DNA from: Phycisphaerae bacterium | GTDB lineage: Bacteria > Planctomycetota > Phycisphaerae > UBA1845 | Assembly: GCA_028282665.1 (NCBI GenBank) | Contig: JANQHN010000246.1 | Coordinates: forward strand, 1 to 43,484 | Reading direction: 5' to 3' | DNA: 43,484 bases | Part shown: one piece after another, positions 8,885-17,030 of the stretch | Layout: each line of letters starts with the position of its first letter | How positions within the stretch are numbered: the first letter of the stretch is position 1 | Program-made: the position numbers and the translations under genes | Notes under the pieces: model-generated | What the model was told of the DNA's origin: nothing | The model's database searches: none | What the model saw: the letters and a program-made list of their open reading frames with translations, nothing else

Positions 8885-9850
8885 CTAACCGCCGCCCATA
8901 CCCCACGCCTCCAACGAAGGTCCGAGCGAGACTATCAACGCACCGGTAAACGCAAGCGTCAGCGCAATCACCTTGCGAAGCGTAAGCGCCTCTTTCAAAA
9001 TCAAGGCCGCAAAGAGCGTTGCGAAGATCACCGACATCTGGTTCAACACCGACACGACCGAAGCAGGTGCATACTTAAAACCAGCGACCCAAAACAACAT
9101 AGCCACATATGTCCCCAGAACCGACGCCGGCACACTTACGCGCCAACTGGCAGACGGTCTAAATGACTTCCAAAGCGCACTGCGATGCGGCGAGCCTGCC
9201 ATGTAAATTGCCAGCGCGATCGACCCCGCCCCCAAACGCATCGTCGTCGCCCAAACTAGCGGATAGTCTCCCCCCTCTAAAACAAGCTTGGCTGCAACAA
9301 TACCGATTGCCATCAGCGCCATGGCGAGCGCTCCAAGCAGGATGCCGGCGATGAGTTGTCCTTTAGTGCGATTGGGAGGAGGTGTGTGGCGCGATGAAGC
9401 AAACACACCGACCAGGATCAACGACGCACCAACAACCAGCGAAAGGCTAAGGTACTCCGGCAGAATAAGCAGTGAGAATAGAATCACGAACGGACTGTAA
9501 AGACAGTCCACGATCGAGAGGATACCAACTCCCACCAGATCGAGTGCATGGAGAAAGAGCGTATCCGCTAGCGCAATTCCGATTACACCGCTGACGATCA
9601 AGATGGCGTGATCGGTCAGAGGATGAGCCATGACAGCAGAGATGGACTCGCTAGTCCAAAAGAGTGGTGCGAACGCGAGTGTTGCGATAAGAAGGACTAG
9701 TCCAACGACGTTCTTGAATAGGTTCAGTGCGATCGGGCTTAGGGATTCGGTGCTCTTCTTGAACAATACCAGTGCCATCGCCCACGTGACGGCAGTTAGG
9801 AATGCACAAGCTTTTCCGATGATGCTTAGACTGATCAATTCAAAACCCAA
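8885..9850 (-). CDS. EamA/DMT superfamily transporter
   Basis: About 321 residues, forming two tandem EamA repeats of five membrane segments each. The first repeat starts at IIGKACAFLTAVTWAMALVLFKKS, and the second contains GSIALAIYMAG, VLGTYVAMLFWVAGFKYAPAS and AALILKEALTLRKVIALTLAFTGALIV. The ASVVSVLNQMSVIF stretch and the ending 'LILKEALT...GALIVS' are typical of drug/metabolite transporters of the inner membrane. The substrate cannot be inferred. The frame is open from an ATG at 9964, but that extension is Trp/Arg-rich and lacks a ribosome site. I favour the TTG at 9850, which has GGGAGAG a few bases upstream and places the first membrane segment near the N-terminus. Confidence 0.85.
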   Translation of the reverse strand: MGFELISLSIIGKACAFLTAVTWAMALVLFKKSTESLSPIALNLFKNVVGLVLLIATLAFAPLFWTSESISAVMAHPLTDHAILIVSGVIGIALADTLFLHALDLVGVGILSIVDCLYSPFVILFSLLILPEYLSLSLVVGASLILVGVFASSRHTPPPNRTKGQLIAGILLGALAMALMAIGIVAAKLVLEGGDYPLVWATTMRLGAGSIALAIYMAGSPHRSALWKSFRPSASWRVSVPASVLGTYVAMLFWVAGFKYAPASVVSVLNQMSVIFATLFAALILKEALTLRKVIALTLAFTGALIVSLGPSLEAWGMGGG

Positions 9851-10100
9851 GAGCTCTCCCGCCTTTTGCAACGAACGCCACAACCAAATTACGCAGCTGT
9901 TTAGCTGTACGCCAATTCCCGTCAACCCACGCCAGCCTGGGCGCGGGGTAGCTTTTTGTGGCATGGAGCATACCCGAGGGTAGGCGAGATTCCAGGCATA
10001 CGAAAGTCGTGGCGTCTAACAAGTCCGCCAGGAGCAGGCTGCCGGACGATTTTTCCATCGCGCAACCGTATGTAACCATGGCGCAACCCATCCAGTCCGG

Positions 10101-10129
10101 GTGCAATTGGAATCCCGTTTAGTTACAAT
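10101..10129 (+). promoter_or_regulatory. Possible promoter of the DUF1573 selenoprotein gene
   Basis: A good -10-like TACAAT (10124-10129) lies 17 bp downstream of a poor -35-like GTGCAA (10101-10106). A start near 10136 would give a leader of about 47 nt to the ATG at 10183. Confidence 0.3.
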
Positions 10130-10182
10130 GTTCAAATTGGTTGCATAACTTCGTCGATGAATTGGACGGAGTAAGCACGATC

Positions 10183-12684
10183 ATGTTGGTTGCCTCTGAC
10201 CGAGGCTTTCGAGGACTACTTACCATGTTGTTGAATCATCCGGATCCGGGCAGGTGGAGCGTCCGGTTTTGTCTCGTTGCGGTCTTAAGTACGTTTGTTT
10301 ACGGATCAACGGCTTTTGCACAAGCGCAGCGGTCCAGTCAGCGGGGAGCTTCCCAAAAAGCACAGGCGACTGCGCCTGCTAAAGCCGCTCAACCCGGAAA
10401 GGGGAAAACCGCAGCAAAAAACAACAAAGAAAAAGGCTGCGGCCCGAAGGCTACCTCGAACGAACCGATTACACCCAACCCTGAAGCCAAGTACTCCGTT
10501 CCGCAAGATACCATTGTGCACGAGCCCGTGTGGGAAGGCGAGAAGCTTCGTTTTTCCTTCCCAATTACAAATAAAGGGACGGCACCGTTGCGAATCCGCG
10601 CCAAAGGCGGGTGAGGCACGACCATTCTCGGTCAGGCTGACCGAACCATCGCTCCTGGTGAAACTTCCAACCTCGAAATTGATCTTAAGTCCACATCCCG
10701 GTTGGGCATGGTAAATCGCAAGATCGTCGTGAACACGAACGATCCTAAGAACGATCGCGCGATTCTCACGTGCAAAAGCAGAGTTCTCTCGCCGTTCAAA
10801 CTCGAACCGAGGATGTTGAAATTTCAGCGAATAAAACGCTCCTCCGAGAAAGCGACCTCCGAAATCACGATCAAGCGCGGCGACGGCGATCCGATTAAGC
10901 CGACTGTCGAGGGCGGTCTCCGAGCTGGGTTGCAGGCCGAAATTGAGGAAATTGCTGCCGGTGAAGAATACAAACTCAAGGTCACGCTGACCAAGCCCTG
11001 GCCCGCCCGCGAACTGCGAACCTCGCTCAGATTAGGCACGGGAATTACTCGTGTTCCTCACCAGAATGTGACCGTTTATGCACAAGTCGAACCGATCGTC
11101 AGTACTTCACCTGGAGTTATCAGTATCCCACCGAAACTAACGAGGGATTTCACGCGCGACATCAAGTTGTATTGGGCGACTAAAGAGCGTCCCAACATTC
11201 AAAGCGCGCGATGCACTTCTGAGGAAATCAAAGTCGAAATTAAGGAAGACGAATCGGGCGAGCAGTTTATTTCGCTGTTTGTCCCCGCAGATACGACGTT
11301 TAAAAAAACGTACGCATCGATCATCATACGAACGGATTACGCAGAATTCCCGGCTGTAACGGTGCCCGTTCGCGTTCAATCTTCGTTGCGATTTCCAAAA
11401 CGCGGAAACAACTTAAAGCGCTCCAGATCCATAACAAGCCCCAAAGCGACTCCGGTCAAGACTCGCAAACCTGCAAAGACGCCCGAAGATCCCCAGAAGA
11501 AATCAACGCCTGCGTCCCCCAACAAGCAGGCACAGCCCCCCGTTAAGGGCACGCCTCTTACTTTGCTCGACGAGGCACCCGGTAACGATCCCGAGCCGAT
11601 GGTTCACCTTGCTTCGTTTAACGTGCGATCTCAATCACCACAGCCAACTCGACCCGCGCCCGGCCCTGGAAAGGATAAGGAAAAGTGTGGTGCGGCTGAC
11701 GACGAAACGCCAGCAACCCCCAGGCCAGCCGAGCCGGGAACGGTGCCGGTTTTTGCCTGCCAAGCTCCGGCTTTCACGGCCAAACCCGTCTGGCTTGGAC
11801 AGCCCGCTTATTTCTCCTGGAAGGTAAGCAATCCCGGCACGGCTGATTTGCACTTACGCTTAAAAGGCGGGTGAGGCATGCGCATCATCGGTCGGTCCGA
11901 CCGAGTCATCAAGCCCGGGAAAAATGACGAAATCAAAGTCTCCATCACAACGTCGTTCAAATACGGCGAATTCTCGAGGCACATTCAGGTCACTACGAAC
12001 GATCCTAACAACGAAGTCGTTAGGCTCGAAGGCAAGGGTAAGGTGCTCGTGCCCATCAACGTGAAACCTCGCGCGCTCAACATGGGTAACATCGATCCGG
12101 AGTCCACGGTCTCCAAGGCATCCGTCAAGTTGCTTCGCGGCGACGGCGGACCGATCAAACCCGAGCTGAGCGATTTGGGCAAACCGAACATTGAGGCGAA
12201 GATCGAAGAAGTCAGGCCGGGCGAGGAATACAACCTGACGGTCACGGCCACCCCCCCTTGGCCCGCCAAGCCCATTCGACTCAGACCAAGCCTCAAAACC
12301 GGCGTCAAGGAAATGCCCAACCAATCCCTCTCGCTCTACATTGGGGTAGCCCCTCCCATCAAGGTGATCCCCAATCGTGTTCTTTTCCGCAAAGGCCTGG
12401 ACGAGGCGCAACCGCGCACTGTTCGCATCCAATGGCGAGGCAAACAGTTCTTCCGCATCACCAACGTTGAACTGGGTGACGCCAATCTCGATGTTACTAT
12501 TGTCAACGAAGGAACACCGGCACAGCGACTCGTCATCACGGCGCCCGCCAATTACAACCCTTCGTACGAACGCAATACGTTAACGATCTACACTGAGGAT
12601 CCGGAAAACCCAACCATTAAGGTTCCGCTCCAATTCCTCAAACCGTTGCCGAAGGCTAAAACGATCAAAACGAAGCGGGGCTAG
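10183..12684 (+). CDS. Secreted tandem-DUF1573 protein, predicted selenoprotein with two in-frame UGA (Sec) codons
   Basis: I read one gene of 833 residues through UGA at 10612-10614 (residue 144) and UGA at 11872-11874 (residue 564), ending at UAG. All three segments share one frame, and protein similarity continues across both UGAs. Each half holds a DUF1573/ASPM-SPD-2-Hydin-like beta-sandwich: 'NKGTAPLRIRAKGG-U-GTTIL...PGE...NTNDPKN' and 'NPGTADLHLRLKGG-U-GMRII...TTNDPNN', each followed by a second related domain. A Pro/Thr/Lys-rich linker (about 405-515) joins them. In the family the motif is usually CGCT, so U aligns with its first Cys. Each UGA is followed by a SECIS-like hairpin. A signal peptide ends near STAFAQ, so the protein is exported. 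The start has GGAG upstream; 10225 is an alternative. DUF1573 has no established enzymatic role, so the redox function is inference. The alternative is a nonsense-broken gene. Confidence 0.8.
10628..10644 (+). promoter_or_regulatory. SECIS-like hairpin 1, downstream of UGA 10612
   Basis: TCGGTCA and TGACCGA pair perfectly (7 bp) around the loop GGC; with the last A-U pair open the loop is AGGCU. The loop begins 20 nt after the UGA. Published bacterial SECIS models expect a short stem, a G among the first two loop bases and roughly 16-37 nt from the UGA; this hairpin meets all three. It lies inside the coding frame, as bacterial SECIS elements do. Confidence 0.7.
11888..11904 (+). promoter_or_regulatory. 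SECIS-like hairpin 2, downstream of UGA 11872
   Basis: TCGGTC and GACCGA pair around the loop GGTCC, which begins 19 nt after the UGA. The loop GGUCC closely resembles the GGUCU of the E. coli fdhF SECIS. The stem is the same as that of hairpin 1 while most of the surrounding coding sequence has diverged. Confidence 0.72.
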
Positions 12685-12825
12685 CCATGCAAACAGCAAA
12701 CGGTCGTGCAATGGGCCGGCGCCTACCGCCTATGCTTCCGCAACAAATCCGCTTCGTGTAGGGAATCAACTTGCTGATGACGTCGTTGAGAATCAGTGAT
12801 GCCCTCTTTTTTGAACCCGCTATCC

Positions 12826-14106
12826 TTATTTCGACCAGCGAAAGGTGCGCATGCCCAGCCCGAAGAACAATATGCCCACGCCGATGAGCACGGCGATCGG
12901 AGTGAACATTTCCCCTGCGGAGTAGTTGCGCCAAATCGCCCCTTCGAGCGCAACGATGCCCCAGCGCACCGGACTTATGATGCTGATCGCCTTCATGAAC
13001 CCTGGCATGAACACCACCGGAACCATGCCCCCACCGATCATCGCCATGATGAGCAATACCGCCCACGCGATGCTGCCCGCGGCCTGTTCGGTCTTGCCGA
13101 GGGTGGACAGGAACAACATAAGCCCCGAAAAGCATACACAAACAGCCCCTGCCGCGAGAAGAAGCAATGCGTAACTATCAGGCCTGACCTTAAACACAAT
13201 CATACTAAAGAGCAGCAGTAAAATGATCATGCCAAGCGTCGTCACGAAACAGGCGAGCATTTTCCCTGCTAAAATTCTCATCACACCGACCGGCGTCATG
13301 CGCAGTCGCACAAGCGTACCGTTGGTTCGCTCGATCACCAGCGACAACCCGAATGCCGCTGTACATCCGAGCACACCCCAGGCAATTCCTTGAGGAAAGG
13401 TGATTTCGAAGGAAGAGTTAGGCTGTCCCGTGCGATCGCGCTTGATTTCGGCGCGTTCGATCGAAGCCGGTGTTGCACCACCGATCTTGTTCAAATCTTC
13501 CGTCGGCGTCGTCTCGATGAACGCACGCAAAGCGGGCAGGAATGCCTGCATCGTTGCCTTCGTTAGTGGATTGACATCCTCGGATTCTGCCAAATTATCG
13601 AGTGAATCATCGATCATGCCCGACATTTTGTTTTTGTCCAGCAAAGACTCTTGAGCGTTGGCATAGAGATGCCGCGCCAGCAAACCTTCCAGCATTGCGC
13701 CTTCGGCACCCCGCGCAGGATCAATACCGACTTCGATGCTGGGTTTACCGCCAAAGAACACACAATCAGCCTCGACACCGAAATTCTCACCGAGAATGAC
13801 GTACGCAGCCCCCCCTTTACCACGCCTTACCGCGTCTTCTGCTTTTGCCCGATTCATCAGATTTACTTTAAGCTCTTCCGATGCTTCCAGCTTCGCGATA
13901 AATGCGCGCGAACCCTCACTATTATCCTCGTCGACAACCGCAACCTCGATTGCACTAAGCGCCTTGCCGCTACCTATGCCACTGAAAATCATGCCGAAAA
14001 AGGACGCATAGATCAGCGGGAAGAAAAAAGTGAAAAAGAAGCCCGCCTTGTCGCGCAAAAGCAGCCGAATGTCCTTACCTGCCAGAATGAACACGCTGTG
14101 CATCAT
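12826..14106 (-). CDS. ABC-2 type transporter permease
   Basis: About 426 residues. One membrane segment lies near the N-terminus (AGFFFTFFFPLIYASFFGMIF), followed by an extracytoplasmic domain of about 200 residues. Five segments follow (from FPQGIAWGVLGCTAAFGLSLVIE to VLIGVGILFFGLGMR). This one-plus-five arrangement with a large loop is typical of ABC-2 permeases of the YhgE/LinQ-like exporter group. It pairs with the ATPase gene upstream on the same strand (109 bp gap). The substrate is unknown. The frame is open from 14199, but GAGG lies just before ATG ATG at 14106/14103, and the loop-free start MMHSVFILAGKDIRLLLRD fits the family. The gene converges with the DUF1573 gene. Confidence 0.88.
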   Translation of the reverse strand: MMHSVFILAGKDIRLLLRDKAGFFFTFFFPLIYASFFGMIFSGIGSGKALSAIEVAVVDEDNSEGSRAFIAKLEASEELKVNLMNRAKAEDAVRRGKGGAAYVILGENFGVEADCVFFGGKPSIEVGIDPARGAEGAMLEGLLARHLYANAQESLLDKNKMSGMIDDSLDNLAESEDVNPLTKATMQAFLPALRAFIETTPTEDLNKIGGATPASIERAEIKRDRTGQPNSSFEITFPQGIAWGVLGCTAAFGLSLVIERTNGTLVRLRMTPVGVMRILAGKMLACFVTTLGMIILLLLFSMIVFKVRPDSYALLLLAAGAVCVCFSGLMLFLSTLGKTEQAAGSIAWAVLLIMAMIGGGMVPVVFMPGFMKAISIISPVRWGIVALEGAIWRNYSAGEMFTPIAVLIGVGILFFGLGMRTFRWSK

Positions 14107-14215
14107 GTAAACCTCGTTGCGGTCTATAACCGTTTTAGTCCAGGCGTAGTGTTCCAAGATGATTTTGGACAGTGCGAAACGCGGTGTCCGACGCGACATC
14201 CGGTTAGAGTTGGCT

Positions 14216-15067
14216 CTAATCGCGAAGCTGTTTGCCGGTCAGATTCAGAAAAACGCGCTCCAGATCTGGTCGATCCACCTCGAACCTAATCAAGCCATCC
14301 GCCTGCTGCGCTTTAGTGAGCGCTGCGACCGGATCATCCGTCTCGATCGCTCGCTTGCCCCGCGAATCCTCGATGCGAACGACGCTCCTTCCGCCGTGCG
14401 CATCGATCAGGGCACTGACCGTATCAAGAGCGAGAAGTTTACCCTTATCTATAATGCCCACACGATCGCAAAGTCGCTGCGCCTCCTCCATGTAATGCGT
14501 GGTGTAGACTACCGTACAGCCGTCAGCACGGAGCGCCTCAATGTTCTCGAAAATAGCGTTGCGGGATTGGGGGTCCACACCGACGGTGGGCTCGTCCAGA
14601 ATGAGCAACGGCGGATTGTGAACGATGGCGATCGCAAGATTCAAACGCCGTTTCATTCCGCCCGAGTACGTCCCTGCTCGATCTTTCGCACGATCCATGA
14701 GTCCAACGAATTCGAGTGACCGGGCAACTCGCTCGCGAAGGCATTGACCTTTCAAGCCAAACATACCACCAAAGAATCGCACGTTTTCCTCACCGGAAAG
14801 CTCTTCATACAAAGAAAGAGCTTGCGGCGCTACACCGATTTTGCTCCGTACCGCCGGATTGGTCGGACTACCCAAACTGACGAGTTCGACGTCGCCTGCG
14901 TCAGGAGACAACAAACCGATCGCCATGTTGACAGTCGTGGTCTTCCCCGCGCCGTTCGGCCCCAATAACCCGAAGACCTCGCCACGCTCAATAGTGAACG
15001 TCAGGCCATCGACTGCCGTGATATCACCAAACGCTTTTCGCAGACCTATCAATTGCAAAATCGCCAT
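14216..15067 (-). CDS. ABC transporter ATP-binding protein
   Basis: 283 residues. Walker A is GPNGAGKTT at 36-44, the signature is YSGGMKRR at 134-141 and Walker B is LLILDEPTVGVDP from 154. The H-loop is in VYTTHYMEEAQRL. A C-terminal tail of about 80 residues resembles the DUF4162-type end of CcmA/drug-exporter ATPases. It powers the ABC-2 permease encoded next on the same strand, forming a bacterial inner-membrane exporter of unknown substrate. The ATG at 15067 has GAGG at 6 nt. No regulator is visible nearby. Confidence 0.93.
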   Translation of the reverse strand: MAILQLIGLRKAFGDITAVDGLTFTIERGEVFGLLGPNGAGKTTTVNMAIGLLSPDAGDVELVSLGSPTNPAVRSKIGVAPQALSLYEELSGEENVRFFGGMFGLKGQCLRERVARSLEFVGLMDRAKDRAGTYSGGMKRRLNLAIAIVHNPPLLILDEPTVGVDPQSRNAIFENIEALRADGCTVVYTTHYMEEAQRLCDRVGIIDKGKLLALDTVSALIDAHGGRSVVRIEDSRGKRAIETDDPVAALTKAQQADGLIRFEVDRPDLERVFLNLTGKQLRD

Positions 15068-15238
15068 CGCTCGCCTCTACCTTGTGGGCTCATTTCACGA
15101 GTACGAGACTAGGTGGTGTAAGGAGTTTGAGCAAGCGTTGAGGCGAAAGCTGACGGAAGATTACACGCAGCCACTCCAAAAGCGCACCGCGACGGCAAAC
15201 CGCAACGCGGCGCGCACATGACATTGAGCTACGCAGCC

Positions 15239-16846
15239 CTAGCGCGAAGGTACGTACCTTTCGTAAGTGTACGCAATCGTCTTCTTCTCTTTCGGTGCGA
15301 GGGTGAGATTCCATCTTACGATGCCCTCTCGATCCTCGAGGCGTAGTTTGAGCGGATTGATAAGCAGCATTCCATCATCGGATGCGTCGACAGGCTTGCC
15401 GGGAACAACCGCGTCAATAATGATGCTCGTCTCCGTATCCTCAAAATTCTTCAGCTCAAGTTTACCTTTCAGCGTAACCAGATCCAGGAATGAATGGGGA
15501 TAAGGTTCGTGCGCCTTTAGCAAGCGGCCGTCTTCAGTTTCCGTCTTTGCGTGTGCCACGTTGATTGCCGTTGTAACCTCGACCTCACACTGTCCGCCCC
15601 TGGGCGTATACAACAACATCTGTTCGCTAAGTGGATTTTTGCCGCTAATCGTGAGTGCAGGCCCTGTGGTCCACGCCGTAGGCGTGTCGTTTTGCAATGT
15701 GAAGAAGTGACGCATTCGTTCCGGCGGCGACCAGCGGTACACGTGTCCGTATTTAATCTGACGGGTGAATAACGTCACGATCGCCTTCTCGCCGCGACGA
15801 ACCGTAAGGTCGTGCTTGGTATAAACCGTGTAATCCGTCCCCCCCGTTTCCGAGAAGGCAGGCAGGTTGCCCAAATCCGCGTTGCTCGAGCTACCAAGGG
15901 CCTCTGAAAACTGATCGGCTCCATCGCGGTTAGTCAAAGAAACAAAGCTGTTGCTGAACTGACTCTGCAAGAACGCCGGCGCAGTCGCGCTGCCGATAGC
16001 CCGTATCGCCTGTCCAACCGAAATAGGCGCGAGGTACTCGGTGTGCAGGAAGTTGGGCACACCAACCACAAAATGAACGTCACCGTGTACGATATCCTCC
16101 GCCTCGTTAATGAGTGTACCGCGCAAGCTGAGCTCTGCGGTTTCATCATCGATGATGCGAATGGTGTATTCAGGAACCCAAGTGATGCCTTTGCGTAAAT
16201 AGGCGATTCCAAGCCTGGATCGTCCTCCGGTATCACCATCTTCTGCGCTGACGTGAATTCGTAATGGCATCCCCTCATACTGTACCGATCGAATGGTAGC
16301 AATAGGAATGGCGACTGGCTTTGACCCGCTTTCCAAAATGACGTGCCGTTGTTCAACTGATGAAAGCTTTCCCGCATCCGTTTGGTACAGGCCGTTATAC
16401 ATGTAGGCGATTCGCACTTGCAGGTTGGTTAGTTTTGTCAAGCGTTCCCGCTTGGTTGCCTCATCACTCGCTGCGTCCACATCATCAAACTCGATCTTGT
16501 GCCCATCGCCCGCACCAACGATATCAACCGTCTCATTCTCGTCGTGAGAAAAGATAGCGAGTGTACCGAACACAGCGGGCGGAATTTCCCTCGCGCTGCA
16601 CCACCCATCGTCAAGATTAACCTCGCCTTCGCGCATGAAGAAACCAAGTCCATTCTTGAAGACCGCAACGGAGGTTGGCTTCGTATCCAGGACGTATTGG
16701 TTCCCATCGATTTCGTCGGATGCGGCGTTTGACGCCAATGCCGGCAAGGCCGGAACCAGCGCCAAAGTTACACCGGCCATCGCAAGAACGATTCTTGCTG
16801 TGTTACAGGTACTAATCAAACCAATTCGAGGCGTGAATGGGAACAT
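15239..16846 (-). CDS. Secreted DUF4139-like protein, function unknown
   Basis: 535 residues. A signal peptide (hydrophobic VLAMAGVTLALVPALPALAS) ends near residue 40. The central part, LRKGITWVPEYTIRIIDDE followed by 'SLRGTLINEAEDIVHGDVHFVVGVP', matches the pattern of DUF4139 domains, where a 'W-x-P-x-Y' strand is followed by an immunoglobulin-like region. The C-terminal 120 residues look like further beta-sandwich (TLKGKLELKNFEDTETSIIIDAVVPGKP...NLTLAPKEKKTIAYTYERYV). It is probably periplasmic or surface exposed. It has no catalytic motif that I recognise. It lies downstream of the ExeA-like ATPase on the same strand (184 bp gap) and may be transcribed separately. Confidence 0.65.
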   Translation of the reverse strand: MFPFTPRIGLISTCNTARIVLAMAGVTLALVPALPALASNAASDEIDGNQYVLDTKPTSVAVFKNGLGFFMREGEVNLDDGWCSAREIPPAVFGTLAIFSHDENETVDIVGAGDGHKIEFDDVDAASDEATKRERLTKLTNLQVRIAYMYNGLYQTDAGKLSSVEQRHVILESGSKPVAIPIATIRSVQYEGMPLRIHVSAEDGDTGGRSRLGIAYLRKGITWVPEYTIRIIDDETAELSLRGTLINEAEDIVHGDVHFVVGVPNFLHTEYLAPISVGQAIRAIGSATAPAFLQSQFSNSFVSLTNRDGADQFSEALGSSSNADLGNLPAFSETGGTDYTVYTKHDLTVRRGEKAIVTLFTRQIKYGHVYRWSPPERMRHFFTLQNDTPTAWTTGPALTISGKNPLSEQMLLYTPRGGQCEVEVTTAINVAHAKTETEDGRLLKAHEPYPHSFLDLVTLKGKLELKNFEDTETSIIIDAVVPGKPVDASDDGMLLINPLKLRLEDREGIVRWNLTLAPKEKKTIAYTYERYVPSR

Positions 16847-16940
16847 ACTAAGACTCCTTTACAACGATCCGGAAAGAGCGCCTTAGCGAGCGTGCACTCG
16901 CATTGATACAGTCTACCTTCAGGCAAGTGTCTTGCGCGCG

Positions 16941-16978
16941 TACCAAATTAGTAACGCTAAGGTTGTAACCGTTTGGTA
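16941..16978. repeat. Inverted repeat between two minus-strand genes
   Basis: TACCAAA (16941-16947) and TTTGGTA (16972-16978) could pair around a 24-nt loop. It lies 53 bp past the stop of the ExeA-like ATPase gene. There is no T-tract, so it is a weak terminator candidate or a regulatory site for the DUF4139-like gene. Confidence 0.3.
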
Positions 16979-17030
16979 TTAGTTTTGTTCAGGCAATAAG
17001 ATTCTACATGCAAGACCAACCGCCAAGATA

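Noticed and set aside
10702-11874. Reading the DUF1573 region as three separate genes (10141-10614, 10702-11874, 11878-12684)
   Set aside because: All three are in the same frame, the conserved domain runs through the UGAs without a gap, and the later 'genes' would lack a ribosome site and begin inside a beta-sandwich.
10612-11874. Genome-wide reassignment of UGA (to Gly or Trp)
   Set aside because: Other confident genes here (for example those ending at 7875, 20120, 25176 and 38198) use UGA as a normal stop, and no other gene has an internal UGA.
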